Assembly (NCBI GenBank): GCA_947364365.1 | Contig: CANASP010000003.1 | Span: 81,258-145,257, forward strand | DNA length: 64,000 nucleotides | Reading direction: 5' to 3' | Source of the DNA: an uncultured Alistipes sp. | GTDB lineage: Bacteria > Bacteroidota > Bacteroidia > Bacteroidales > Rikenellaceae | Part shown: piece after piece, positions 23,623-32,934 of the stretch | Layout of the letters: every line of letters begins with the position of its first letter | Numbering within the stretch: position 1 is the first letter of the stretch | Position numbers and translations under genes: made by a program | The notes under the pieces: generated by a model | Seen by the model: only the letters and a program-made list of their open reading frames with translations | The model's database searches: none | What the model was told of the DNA's origin: nothing

Positions 23623-26600
23623 TTAGAACGTGAGGTTGACGCCGAACGTGTAGATACGGCGGCCGCCGGCATAACCCTCGCTGTCGGAGTTACCGTTGTA
23701 GGTGTTGCCCGAAATACCGGTCTCGGGGTCGGTGTAGTACTTCTTGGCCTCGCCGAAGGTCAGCAGGTTGTCGCCCGAGAAGTAGAGCCGCACGCGGTCG
23801 ATGCCCGCCTTCGAGAGCCACTTGCGGGGCAGCGTGTAACCCACCGTGAGGTTGCGCAGACGCAGGTAGTCGTTGTCGATGACGTAGTAGTCGCTGTAGC
23901 CGATCGAGGCCGTCGAGCGGTAGTCGCAGTAGTTGATCGGGGTCTTGGCCGACGTGTCGCCCGGACCCGTCCAGCGGTCGGTCGTCAGATCCCACACGGG
24001 GCTCACGGCCGCACGGCCGTAACCGCCCAGCTCCGACTTGTTGTAGCAATACATCTTGCCGCCGAGCGAGTAGTACCACATGAACGAGACGTCGACACCG
24101 TAGAAGTCGAACGAGTTGGTGATCGAGCCGTAGACCTTGGGCAGCGCCGAACCGATCTTCACGTAGTCCTCCTCCTTGACCAGCTTGCTCGAATGGTCGA
24201 CAACGGTGCCGTCGGCCTTGTAGTAGGTGGCCACGCCCGTCTGGGGATCGATGCCGGCGAAGCGCGGCGCCCACAGGTCGTAGAGTGATCCGCCCTCCTC
24301 GAGCTTGTAGTTGGCCACGACGTTGGACCAGAAGCCCACCTCGTTGGGCAGGTAGGTCACCTTGTTGGTCAGCGTCGAGAGGTTGGCGTCGATACGCCAG
24401 CGGAAGTTGCGGCGGTTGAAGGCCTGGAAGCCCAGCGTGAGCTCGAAGCCGCTGTTGCGGATGTTGCCCAGGTTGACGTTCTTGCCCATGACCGAACCCA
24501 CCTGCGCCGACAGGGGCAGCTCGTAGTAGTAGAGCAGGCCGTCCGAATCGCGCGTGTAGTACTCCAGCGTACCGTTCAACCAGCCGAACAGGGCGAAGTC
24601 GGCAGCCACGTTCCACTGGCGGTTCTCCTCCCAGTGCAGATCGGGCGTGGCCATCGTCGAGGGCTTCAGACCGGCCTGGGCCCAAAGGTCGTCGCTCTCG
24701 TAGGTGCCCTGGTAGGCGTAGAGGTACTCCGAACCGGCCTTGCCGTTCGAGTTGCGGGCGATCAGGCGGTCGTTACCCGACGTACCGTAAGAGGCGCGCA
24801 GCACCAGGTTCTCCAGCCAGTCCGAGGCCGAAGCGGCGAAACGCTCCTTGGAGATGCGCCACGAAGCGCCCACTGACCAGAAGTTGCCCCAGCGGTTCTC
24901 CTTCGAGAAGCGCGACGAGCCGTCGCGGCGGTACGATGCCGACAGATAGTAGCGGTTGTCGTAGTTGTAGTCGGCCTTGGCGATCCACGAAAGCAGGGCG
25001 TACTTGTCGCTGCTCGACGAGGAGCTGAAGTAGTCCGAGGCCGAGGCGATCTGGTACTGGCCCAGCTGGTAGATGCCGCGTCCGTAGGAGTAGGCGTACT
25101 CGGTGCGGTAGTAGTAGGACTCCTGGCCCACCAGTGCGTTGATGTTGTGCTTGCCGAAGGCGTGGTCCCACGTCAGCACATTGGTGTTGGTCACCGACAT
25201 CACCTGGTAGTTCGAGCGCGAGGCGTCGCCGCCGCCGTTGCGGATCGTGATGCCGTAGGGTGCCTGCTGGTTGCCGCCCCACACCGCCGAGCCGTAGCCG
25301 TACGAGCGCGACTGGTTGTCGTCGAGGTTGATCGTCGACTTGAAGCGGATGTTCCACGGCAGGGTCACCTGCGCATAGTAGCGGGCGTTGATATTGCTAC
25401 CGTCGGAGTTCGAGAACGACTCGTCGTTGTCGTTGTCCCAGTAGTCGCCCAGCTGGCCGAAGGGCGAGGCTCCGAAGAAGCCCTGCGTGTAGGCGCCGTA
25501 CTGGTAGACGCGCTGGCCGGTCTTCTCCGAACGCTCCCAGTCGGTGTTGTCGGCGTTGCGCAGCCAGGGCGACGAGAAGGTGTTGGTGTAGTTGAGCGCG
25601 CGGGTCTGGCCGCCCGAGTTCTGACGGCTGTAGGAGTAGCGCACCGAACCGCCCATCGTCAGCCACTTGTTGATCTCGGTGTTGACGTTGGCGTTGAACG
25701 AGAAGCGCTTGTAGTAGTCGTTACCGCCGTAGCCCCGGTCGTTGAGGTAGCCGGCCGAGGTGAAGTAGTTGGTCTTGCCGTTCTGCGAGGCGCCCGAGAT
25801 GTCGAAGCTGTAGTTCTGGCGCAGCTTGTGCTGGTAGTAGGCGCCGAACCAGTCCCAGTCCGAAGGGCTCCAGGCATACTCCAGATCGGGGTTGATCGTG
25901 GGGTTGCCGTTGCCGTCGTGCAGCACCCAGTCGGCGTCGATGTGCTTGAAGGGCGAGATGTAGCCCGCCTGACCCTGCGAGTTGGTCACCTTGCGCGAGA
26001 AGATCTTGCCCAGCAGGTTCTGCGAAGCGTAGTCGCCCGCCTCGGCCGGCGAGGCGCCGTCGTGGTAGTGCTTGTCGTTGTAGAGCGCCTCCCAGAGCAG
26101 CAGCAACGACTGCTTGGGATCGGCCTTCTCGCCGTAGCCCACGGCGTTGTCCGACGTACCCCAGCTGGCGTTGACGTTGACCTTGAGCGAGCCGGTCTTA
26201 CCGGTCTTGGTGGTGATGATGACCACACCGTTGGCCGCACGCGAACCGTAGAGCGATGCCGCCGCGGCGTCCTTGAGCACCGTCAGCGACTCGATGTCGT
26301 TGGGGTTGATCGAGTTGAGCGAGCCGTCGTAGGGAATGCCGTCGACCACGTAGAGCGGCGTGGTCGTACCCGACATGTTGGCCACGCCGCGGATGGCGAT
26401 ACGCGCCTCGGCGCCGGGGTTGCTGGCGTCGTTGGTCACGTTCACGCCGGCCGACATACCCTGCAAGGCGTCGGTGAAGCCCGTGCCCGAGAATTTCGAC
26501 AGCTCGGAGGCCTTGACCACCGAGGCCGAACCGGTGAACGACGACTTTTTGGTCGTACCGTAGGCCACGACGATCACCTCGTCGATGTCGCTCGCCGCGG

Positions 26601-26889
26601 CTTTCAATACGATGCGCATCTGGCCGGAGATGGGAACCCGCTGCGTCTCGAAACCGAGGAACGACACCTCGATCGTCTTGTCGCCGGCCTTGGCGTTGAG
26701 CTCGAAGCGGCCGTCCGCCGTGGTGGCCACACCGACGTTCGATCCGACGACGACGACCGATGCACCGACCACGGGCATGTTCTCCTCGTCGACGACGATG
26801 CCGCGCACCTTCGTCTGTGCGAACAGCGATCCGCACATCAGCACGCAAAGAGCCGTCAAAAGCCATGTTCTGAAGTCTGCTTTTTTCAT
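23623..26889 (-). CDS. SusC/RagA family TonB-dependent transporter
   Basis: A 1088-residue outer-membrane beta-barrel. Order of parts: signal peptide (1-24), carboxypeptidase-regulatory-like beta-sandwich (TKVRGIVVDEENMPVVGASV, about 27-105), TonB box region (DEVIVVAYGTTKK), plug domain (ALQGMSAGVNV...VVDGIPYDGSLNSINPNDIESLTVLKDAAAASLYGSRAANGVVIITTKTG) and a C-terminal 22-strand barrel ending in TFGVNLTF. It imports oligosaccharides with SusD. It is the first gene of its operon, with a long, AT-rich upstream region containing regularly spaced TTAGAC words. Confidence 0.97.
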   Translation of the reverse strand: MKKADFRTWLLTALCVLMCGSLFAQTKVRGIVVDEENMPVVGASVVVVGSNVGVATTADGRFELNAKAGDKTIEVSFLGFETQRVPISGQMRIVLKAAASDIDEVIVVAYGTTKKSSFTGSASVVKASELSKFSGTGFTDALQGMSAGVNVTNDASNPGAEARIAIRGVANMSGTTTPLYVVDGIPYDGSLNSINPNDIESLTVLKDAAAASLYGSRAANGVVIITTKTGKTGSLKVNVNASWGTSDNAVGYGEKADPKQSLLLLWEALYNDKHYHDGASPAEAGDYASQNLLGKIFSRKVTNSQGQAGYISPFKHIDADWVLHDGNGNPTINPDLEYAWSPSDWDWFGAYYQHKLRQNYSFDISGASQNGKTNYFTSAGYLNDRGYGGNDYYKRFSFNANVNTEINKWLTMGGSVRYSYSRQNSGGQTRALNYTNTFSSPWLRNADNTDWERSEKTGQRVYQYGAYTQGFFGASPFGQLGDYWDNDNDESFSNSDGSNINARYYAQVTLPWNIRFKSTINLDDNQSRSYGYGSAVWGGNQQAPYGITIRNGGGDASRSNYQVMSVTNTNVLTWDHAFGKHNINALVGQESYYYRTEYAYSYGRGIYQLGQYQIASASDYFSSSSSSDKYALLSWIAKADYNYDNRYYLSASYRRDGSSRFSKENRWGNFWSVGASWRISKERFAASASDWLENLVLRASYGTSGNDRLIARNSNGKAGSEYLYAYQGTYESDDLWAQAGLKPSTMATPDLHWEENRQWNVAADFALFGWLNGTLEYYTRDSDGLLYYYELPLSAQVGSVMGKNVNLGNIRNSGFELTLGFQAFNRRNFRWRIDANLSTLTNKVTYLPNEVGFWSNVVANYKLEEGGSLYDLWAPRFAGIDPQTGVATYYKADGTVVDHSSKLVKEEDYVKIGSALPKVYGSITNSFDFYGVDVSFMWYYSLGGKMYCYNKSELGGYGRAAVSPVWDLTTDRWTGPGDTSAKTPINYCDYRSTASIGYSDYYVIDNDYLRLRNLTVGYTLPRKWLSKAGIDRVRLYFSGDNLLTFGEAKKYYTDPETGISGNTYNGNSDSEGYAGGRRIYTFGVNLTF

Positions 26890-27086
26890 GTTGAATAGTT
26901 TGGGTTAGTTGGTTTTTGTCGGGGCAAGACGGAAAGCCGTTCTTCGGGCGGGGCGCATTCCTATTATATAAGGCCTGCCGACCGCCCCGGAACGGCGCTT
27001 TTCCGCCGCTTTCCGATAATAAAAGTAGGGATTTGCCCCGGGAGCAAGGGACACGACCGATTCAAAATGCGATTCTATAATCTATG

Positions 27087-27132
27087 TTAGACTTTTATTC
27101 TAAAATTTAGACGCTCGTTTTGTTTATTAGAC
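27087..27132. promoter_or_regulatory. Three TTAGAC words at 20-base spacing
   Basis: TTAGAC begins at 27087, 27107 and 27127, exactly 20 bases apart (two helical turns), in an AT-rich block about 200 bases upstream of susC. The first also forms an inverted repeat TTAGA-N7-TCTAA. It fits a regulator array on one DNA face. Confidence 0.45.
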
Positions 27133-27475
27133 GAACCGGCGGAAATCGTTAATTATCTTAATAAATCGATCCGCCGAAACCGGGCGGGCAGGCGCCCCTG
27201 CATACGGGAAAAACCGTCGGGGACACCCCGCTTTCGGGCGGTAAAGCGGGCGGCGATCCGGATGGCGACGCGGGCGGCGGGATGGGTTGCGGGGTGGGCG
27301 ACGCGCGGGCGGAGACATCGGCTGCGGGAGGGGCGGAGACGCGGGGTGCAGGACAGGTTAGACGACGCGGACAGGAATGCGGACAGGAATGCAGCTGGCG
27401 GTCCCGGTCCGGCCGCGGGGTAAAATGCCGGACGAAAAGAGAAAGGGAGCGAGGAGAAAGGAGTAAAGACAAGAA

Positions 27476-27639
27476 CCGCCCCGAGGGATGCGGAGGAACG
27501 GGAGAGAGGAAAGGCACCCCGAATGGATACGGCGACGGAACGGGCCATGAACCGGGACACGAACCGGGACACGAACCGGGACACGAACCGGGACACGAAC
27601 CGGGACACGAAAAGCCGCCCCGAGGGATGCGGAGGAACG
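27476..27639 (+). repeat. 25-base direct repeats enclosing a 12-base tandem repeat
   Basis: The same 25 bases occur at 27476-27500 and 27615-27639. Between them lie five exact copies of GAACCGGGACAC (27549-27608). All reading frames through the array would give monotonous repeats such as RDTN or GHEP, with no start or family support, so it is taken as non-coding. Confidence 0.75.
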
Positions 27640-27647
27640 AAGACAAG

Positions 27648-27675
27648 AAAGGGCCGCCCGGAAGGACGGCCCTTT
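27648..27675 (-). terminator. Terminator of the glycosidase operon
   Basis: Arms AAAGGGCCG and CGGCCCTTT surround a ten-base loop, 36 bases after the acetylesterase stop on the minus strand. Confidence 0.65.
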
Positions 27676-27711
27676 TCCATGCACCCGGCAAACCGGAGCG
27701 TCCCGGCCCGG

Positions 27712-29190
27712 TCACTCCGCGAAGAGCTCCTCCGAGGGGATCTCCCAGCGGTCGGTGCGGAAGGGCACCAGCGGCTGGCCGAGCGTGGTCTTGACGTTGC
27801 ACCGGACATAGTTGCGGAACCCGTAGCGCACGGCGACGGGCTCGGCCACCTCGTCGGCCCACACCTCGATCCTATTCTCGTTCCACTGCAAGCGCGCTTT
27901 GGCCGGATGGAAGACCCGGTCGGCACCGGCGATCTCGAATCCCACGGGGGTGATGACCTTGCCCTCGTCGTCGAGCCACGAGAAGCTGCGCGGGTCGGCC
28001 TGGTCGCCCGGAGCGGCCAGGTTGTCGAACGACAGGATCGCCCGGCCCTCCTCGGTCACCTCCATCGACCGGTAGGTCGGCGAATCGGACGGCACGCCCT
28101 CCACGCCGTAGTCGCGGCGCAGGGCCATATAGGCCAGCCGCTCGCCCACGGGGCGCTTGTCGGGCTCGTGGATCAGCGAGAACATCCCCAGATCCACCGT
28201 CGACGCGATCCCCGCGTGCGGGATCGCGGCCAACGCGTCATACTGCTGCTCGACCAGCGCGGCGCGGGCCCTGAAGTCGGGTCCGTCGTAGCGGTAGGGC
28301 GCGATCTCGACATAGTAGAAGGGCATCCGGTCGTCGCCCCACGCCGCACGCCACGACCGGACCAGCTCGGCCATCATCGTCTTGTAGTCGTAGTAGTTGC
28401 CGATGTTCGACTCGCCCTGGTACCAGATGAACCCTCGGGCCGTCATGCGCGTCGCGGGGGCCACCATGCCGTTGTAGAGCACCGAGGGCGCGGAGTGGGT
28501 CTCGGTCCAGTTGCGGGCGATGAAGTCGCGGTCGACGTCGAGCCCGGCCAGCGCCGCGGCGTCCATCCACGCCTCGATGTTGGTTCCGCCCCAATGCACG
28601 GCCACCAGCCCCACGGGCACGTCGAGGTAGCGGTGCAGGCAGCGGCCGAAGAAATAGCCCACGGCGCTGAACGCCCCCACGTTCGCGGGCGTGGGGTGCA
28701 GCCACGCGCCCCGGCAGTCGCGCTGCGGCACGGCCTGCGAGCTGCGCTCGACCGTGAAGAGCCGGATGTCGGGCCACAGCGCGGCGTCGCGCATCGTCTC
28801 CGCGGCGTGGTAGCAGGGCTGGCCGAAGAAGCCCTGCACGGGCATCTCCATGTTGGACTGCCCGGCGCAGATCCACACCTCGCCCAGCAGGATGTCGTCG
28901 AGCGTCAGGGGCTCGCCGTCGCTCAACGTGATCGAGTGGGGGCCTCCGGCCGCGCCCGTGCGCACCTTCGCCTCCCAATGGCCCGCGCGGTCGGCCCGCA
29001 CCGCATAGCGGGCGCCGTCCCACGAGGTGAGGATCTCCACCTCGGCGCCGGCGGCCGCGTCGCCCCACAGCCTAACCTCGGCGTCGCGCTGCAACACCAT
29101 GCCGCTGCCCAGCAGGGCCGGCAGCTCGATCTTCGCCCGGGCGGAAGCGACCGCGCACAGGGCGCACAACAAACACAGAATCCGTTTCAT
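27712..29190 (-). CDS. Sialate O-acetylesterase (SASA/GDSL family)
   Basis: A 492-residue secreted enzyme with a signal peptide (about 1-19). The N-terminal beta-domain (LPALLGSGMVLQRDAEVRLWG) and the SGNH catalytic block WICAGQSNMEMPVQGF (Ser112) are typical of bacterial 9-O-acetyl sialic acid esterases. RGFIWYQGESNIGN carries the conserved Gly/Asn block and PVGLVAVHWGGTNIEAWM is diagnostic. It would remove O-acetyl groups from sialic acids or other sugars so that glycosidases can act. It is the last gene of the enzyme operon, 13 bases after a GH97 gene, and is followed by a terminator. Confidence 0.88.
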   Translation of the reverse strand: MKRILCLLCALCAVASARAKIELPALLGSGMVLQRDAEVRLWGDAAAGAEVEILTSWDGARYAVRADRAGHWEAKVRTGAAGGPHSITLSDGEPLTLDDILLGEVWICAGQSNMEMPVQGFFGQPCYHAAETMRDAALWPDIRLFTVERSSQAVPQRDCRGAWLHPTPANVGAFSAVGYFFGRCLHRYLDVPVGLVAVHWGGTNIEAWMDAAALAGLDVDRDFIARNWTETHSAPSVLYNGMVAPATRMTARGFIWYQGESNIGNYYDYKTMMAELVRSWRAAWGDDRMPFYYVEIAPYRYDGPDFRARAALVEQQYDALAAIPHAGIASTVDLGMFSLIHEPDKRPVGERLAYMALRRDYGVEGVPSDSPTYRSMEVTEEGRAILSFDNLAAPGDQADPRSFSWLDDEGKVITPVGFEIAGADRVFHPAKARLQWNENRIEVWADEVAEPVAVRYGFRNYVRCNVKTTLGQPLVPFRTDRWEIPSEELFAE

Positions 29191-29202
29191 ATCGCGTAGG
29201 GT

Positions 29203-31185
29203 TTACATTTTTTCAAGTCGCACGACGAAGCCGCCGCCCGGGGCGCAATGCACCTTGAGCGGTTCGGAACAGTCGGTCGCAAAGGTCTCTATCGCATAGT
29301 CCTCGGCCACACGGTCGGCGTTCACGCCGTCGCGGAACAGCGTCGCGCGCCACCGGCCCCCGCCCAGCAGCGGGGCGAGATCGACCTCCACGTCGCGCGG
29401 CGTCCACGACGTGATGCCGCCGATCCACCACGTATCGCCCTTGCGGCGGGCCGTGACGACCCACTCGCCGCGCTCGCCCTGCAACACGCGCGTGCGGTCC
29501 ACCACCGTCGGGATCGAGGCGATGAACCGCGTGGTCTCCGCCTCGCGCTCGTAGTGGGTGGGGGTGTCGCAGAGGATGACCAGCGGCGAGTCGAAGATCA
29601 CGTAGAGCGCCACCTGATGTGCGCGCGTCCCCTGGCTCATGGGGCACTGGTCCACGGCGCGGAAGTTGGCCCGCGTGGCGTTGAGCATCGCCCCGGGGGT
29701 GTAATCGAGCGGCCCCACGGCACCGCGCGTGAAGGGCAGCAGCGCGTCGTTGCGCGGCATGTCGGCCTCGGTGCGGTCGGTCCACTTGAGCTGTTCGAGG
29801 CCGAAGACGCCCTCGTAGTTGACCACGTTGGGATAGGTGCGGCTGAGCCCCGTGGGTTTGTAGATCCCGTGGAAGTCGATCGTCAGGCCGTAGCGCGCCG
29901 TCGTCTCGGCCATGCGGTAGAGCGACTCGACAAGCGGCTGGTCCTGGCGGTCGAAGAAGTCGACCTTGAACCCCTTGACGCCCATCGCGGCATAGTGGGC
30001 GCAGACGGCCTCCAGCTGCTCGCAGAAGGTGTTGCCCACGGCCCACAGCAGGATGTCGACCCCGCGGCTCCGGCCGTAGGCGACGATCTTCGCCAGGTCC
30101 ACCTCGTCGCGCGGACGCAGCAGATCGTGGTGTTCGTAGCTGTACCAGCCGTCGTCGATGAGCACGTATTCGAGCCCGTAGCGGGCCGCGAAATCGACAT
30201 AATGTAGGTAGGTCTCGGTGTTGACGCCCGAGCGGAAATCGACGCCGGCCACCGTGATGCCGTTCCACCAGTCCCAGGCGGCATGGCCGCCGCGGATCCA
30301 CGACGTGTCGGCCACGCGCGACGGCGAGGCCGTCTGGTAGACCATGTTGTTGTCGGCCAGTTCGGCATCGGTGCGGCCGTAGACGAGCAGACGCCACGGG
30401 AAGGTCCGCGTCCCCTCGACACGGGCGATATGGCCGGCATAGGCCGACGGGTAGCGGGCGTTGCTGCCGTCCGTGACATAGTCGGTCGGATAGCCCGGGT
30501 GCTCGGCCTCGACCGAGTGGGGCTGCCCGCCCGCGCGGAGGAACATGCCCGGATAGCTCTCGACGTCGGATTCGGTGACGAGCACCCGTCCCGCCGCGCC
30601 GCAGTCGACGTAGAGGGGCGCGAAGATCAGCGTCTCGCGGCCACGGCACGCCGAGAGGGGCTCCGACAGGTACTGGTTCTCGAACGACGAGCGGTAGGGG
30701 TCGCTGCCGCCCGGACGCACGTAGGTCACCTCGGCGGCGAAATCGGCGGCGAAGCACCACTCGGCCGTCTCGCGCTCGACGCGAAAGGGCTCCTTCGACG
30801 CCGTGCGGAAGCGGTAGGCCACGCCGTCGGGATAGAGGCGGAACTCCACGGCGTAGTCGCCCGCGAACTCCAGTTCCAGCAGTTCGTAGTGCGTCTCGAA
30901 GAGGCGCTGACGGTAGAGCGGGGCCTCGATGGTCTCCCCGACCGTGCGGCGCACCGAGCGGCGCACGCGCGGCGCCTCGCCCAGCGTGCGCCCGTCGCCC
31001 AACGTCATCGCCAGGCGGCTCGGCAGCAGGATCGGCCCGGCCGGGGCGTCGACCGCATAGCGGATCGCATCGTCGACCTCGACGCGCAGCGTCAGGCGGT
31101 CGTTGGCAAGGGTATAGACGCGCGGTGCCGAGACCGCGACGGCGGCGGCGAACAGGGCCGCCGACAGCAACAGGAAACGTTTCAT
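29203..31185 (-). CDS. GH97 family alpha-glycosidase (retaining type predicted)
   Basis: A 660-residue periplasmic enzyme with a signal peptide. N-terminal GH97 beta-supersandwich (RLTLRVEVDDAIRYAVDAP...), then a TIM-barrel with NTETYLHYVDFAARYGLEYVLIDDGWY and GVKGFKVDFFDRQDQP. Asp409 of KVDFF aligns by position with the nucleophile Asp of retaining GH97 alpha-galactosidases; the inverting SusB type uses Glu residues instead. TPGAMLNATRANF and MSQGTRAHQVALYVIFDSPL are also family blocks. Alpha-galactosidase specificity is an inference. It is near-paralogous to the GH97 at 32935-34905, with a GH110 gene between them. Confidence 0.9.
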   Translation of the reverse strand: MKRFLLLSAALFAAAVAVSAPRVYTLANDRLTLRVEVDDAIRYAVDAPAGPILLPSRLAMTLGDGRTLGEAPRVRRSVRRTVGETIEAPLYRQRLFETHYELLELEFAGDYAVEFRLYPDGVAYRFRTASKEPFRVERETAEWCFAADFAAEVTYVRPGGSDPYRSSFENQYLSEPLSACRGRETLIFAPLYVDCGAAGRVLVTESDVESYPGMFLRAGGQPHSVEAEHPGYPTDYVTDGSNARYPSAYAGHIARVEGTRTFPWRLLVYGRTDAELADNNMVYQTASPSRVADTSWIRGGHAAWDWWNGITVAGVDFRSGVNTETYLHYVDFAARYGLEYVLIDDGWYSYEHHDLLRPRDEVDLAKIVAYGRSRGVDILLWAVGNTFCEQLEAVCAHYAAMGVKGFKVDFFDRQDQPLVESLYRMAETTARYGLTIDFHGIYKPTGLSRTYPNVVNYEGVFGLEQLKWTDRTEADMPRNDALLPFTRGAVGPLDYTPGAMLNATRANFRAVDQCPMSQGTRAHQVALYVIFDSPLVILCDTPTHYEREAETTRFIASIPTVVDRTRVLQGERGEWVVTARRKGDTWWIGGITSWTPRDVEVDLAPLLGGGRWRATLFRDGVNADRVAEDYAIETFATDCSEPLKVHCAPGGGFVVRLEKM

Positions 31186-31198
31186 ACTGCGATCCGTT

Positions 31199-32920
31199 CT
31201 ATCGTTCGATCACCACGTTGTCGCAATGCTCCACCACGAAGCGCCTGTCGGGATCGCCATAGGCGGGGTAGTCGGAGGTCGTCTCGATGCGGTTGCCGCG
31301 GAAGGTGAAGCCGTCGACGCAGTAGAGGTAGAGAATGCGTTCGTCGAAGCCGCGGAAGGTGTTGCCCTCGACGCGGATGTTGCGGTGGTAGCGGGCCCCC
31401 TCGCGCTCGGGGATGCCGCTGCCCACGGCGATCACGCCGCCGCCCCAGTTGAGCGAGCCGTACATGCAGTTGTCGAACACATTGTCGCGGATCACGACGT
31501 CGCGCACGCCCGACTGCTCGTACCAGTAGTTGCCGTCGCCCTCGAAAAGGATCGCGGCGCCGGGCGTGTGGAACGTGCACCCCTCGACCACGATGCGGCC
31601 GCGCGAACCGAGCAGCAGGCCGCGGGCGCGGTTGTTGCCGATGTAGCAGCCGCGGATCTCCACGTCGGGATACTCCCCGTCCTCGGCCACCACGTGGCCC
31701 GGCTGCACGCGCTCGGGCAGCCGTCCGGCCAGCCGCACCTCGGCGTACTCGGCGTTGAGGTAGCGCACCTGGGCGATCTTCACGCGGGCGTAGCTCTCCA
31801 TCGTGCGGTTGTCGACCACCTCGATCTGCATGCCCGGGCGGAGGAACCGCACGCCATACTGGCCGCTGTTGCGCCAGCGCAGCAGCACCCGATCGTCGGC
31901 CAGCCGCCGCTCGATCGACATGTACCAGCCGTGGATGTTCGTCGCGTCGTCCTTCTGGTTGCGGAACACGCAGTCGATCATGCGGATCGCCCCCTTGCAG
32001 TTGACGAAGTGGGTGGCGTCGGCCGAGATGCTGACGATGCGGCCGGAACCTTCGGCCGGCTCCACGCGCACGCGCTCCAGCGTGATGTCGCGGCTGCTCT
32101 GGGCGATCACGCCCATGCCGCCGCAGTGGTTGATCGCCACGTCGGCGAGCGTGAAGCCCGCGCAGTCGAGCAGCGTGAAGGCGGGGTTCCAGCGCGCCGT
32201 GGCGCCGAAGAGCATGGTGTTGCCGATCTGCGCCGTGCCGAAGTCCTTGCGGTAGAGGCGCCAGTTGCCCTCGGCGGTCTTCACCGCGGGGTAGCTCTGG
32301 CCCCAGATCCAGTAGTCGTTGGCGTGGTAGGCCACCTCCTTCCGTTCGGTGTCGAACTCCAGCAGGCTCGAATAGGGATAGGTCTTGCCCGCCGCATCGC
32401 GGAAGCGCAGCGACCCGTCGTGCAGGTCGACGCGGTAGTCGTCGGGAAAGCGGAACTCGAACCACCCGTCGCCCGCCGCCACGATGCGCCCCTCCGAGAC
32501 GAACGGACGCTCGTAGTCGATCGAGAGGTTCTCCACGCGGATGCGCTCGCACCCTTCGAGGCTGAAGGCCGACATGAAGCCCGAGAAGAGCAGCCGCGTG
32601 CCGTTGCCGCGCACGGTGAAGTCCTTCATGCCCTCCAGCAGGAAGGCGATGCGCTTCATCGAGGGGTCGTTGTTGCTGATGTATTCGTAGCGTTCGAAGG
32701 CCCCGTCGGGCTTGAGCGGCAGCGTGCCGCCCGGCAGGATGAGCTCCGAGGCGCGCAGGCGGGCGCAATCCTCCAGCGCGGCCCGCAGCGCGGGCATCGC
32801 ATCGACGGTCGACGTGGAGTCGGCCTGCAGATAGTCCTGGAGCCGGACGGTGCCTTTGGCAGCGGCTCCGAGCGTCGTCGCCAGCGCGACCGCAAGCGAG
32901 ATAAGACGAGTGAGTTTCAA
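31199..32920 (-). CDS. GH110-like alpha-1,3-galactosidase (right-handed beta-helix)
   Basis: A 573-residue secreted protein with a signal peptide. The sequence matches the Bacteroides GH110 enzymes: ALEDCARLRASELILPGGTLPLKPDGAFERYEYISNNDPSMKRIAF, then DYRVDLHDGSLRFRDAAGKTYPYSSLLEFDTERKEVAYHANDYW, and a long beta-helix (FVNCKGAIRMIDCVFRNQKDDATNIHGWY...). GH110 removes terminal alpha-1,3-linked galactose such as in the blood-group B antigen or linear alpha-Gal. It lies in the middle of the enzyme operon between two GH97 genes. Which GH110 subtype (branched-only or linear-active) cannot be read here. Confidence 0.82.
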   Translation of the reverse strand: MKLTRLISLAVALATTLGAAAKGTVRLQDYLQADSTSTVDAMPALRAALEDCARLRASELILPGGTLPLKPDGAFERYEYISNNDPSMKRIAFLLEGMKDFTVRGNGTRLLFSGFMSAFSLEGCERIRVENLSIDYERPFVSEGRIVAAGDGWFEFRFPDDYRVDLHDGSLRFRDAAGKTYPYSSLLEFDTERKEVAYHANDYWIWGQSYPAVKTAEGNWRLYRKDFGTAQIGNTMLFGATARWNPAFTLLDCAGFTLADVAINHCGGMGVIAQSSRDITLERVRVEPAEGSGRIVSISADATHFVNCKGAIRMIDCVFRNQKDDATNIHGWYMSIERRLADDRVLLRWRNSGQYGVRFLRPGMQIEVVDNRTMESYARVKIAQVRYLNAEYAEVRLAGRLPERVQPGHVVAEDGEYPDVEIRGCYIGNNRARGLLLGSRGRIVVEGCTFHTPGAAILFEGDGNYWYEQSGVRDVVIRDNVFDNCMYGSLNWGGGVIAVGSGIPEREGARYHRNIRVEGNTFRGFDERILYLYCVDGFTFRGNRIETTSDYPAYGDPDRRFVVEHCDNVVIER

Positions 32921-32934
32921 GGTCGGTAAGATTT

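Larger units (their letters stand above)
26890..27711. other. Long non-coding region upstream of susC with repeats
   Basis: About 820 bases hold no credible gene; open frames here are repeats or low-complexity. Parts: the susC leader with a weak promoter candidate (minus-strand TACTTTTA at 27020-27027), an AT-rich block with three TTAGAC words, a GC-rich stretch, a 25-base direct repeat pair surrounding five copies of a 12-base tandem repeat, and the terminator of the enzyme operon. It separates the enzyme operon from susC-susD. Confidence 0.6.

Noticed and set aside
20858-23626. A 922-codon plus-strand open frame across the methyltransferase and susD
   Set aside because: It crosses two well-supported genes and a terminator and shows only compositional shadow sequence.
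25147-26898. A 583-codon plus-strand open frame opposite susC
   Set aside because: Antisense to a certain TonB-dependent transporter and without motif support.
27476-27639. A CRISPR array
   Set aside because: The repeat units are 12 bases in direct contact without spacers, and no cas genes are present.
27523-27700. A protein with RDTN or GHEP repeats encoded by the 12-base array
   Set aside because: All frames through a 12-base repeat remain open by construction; no family, start or conserved flanks support translation.
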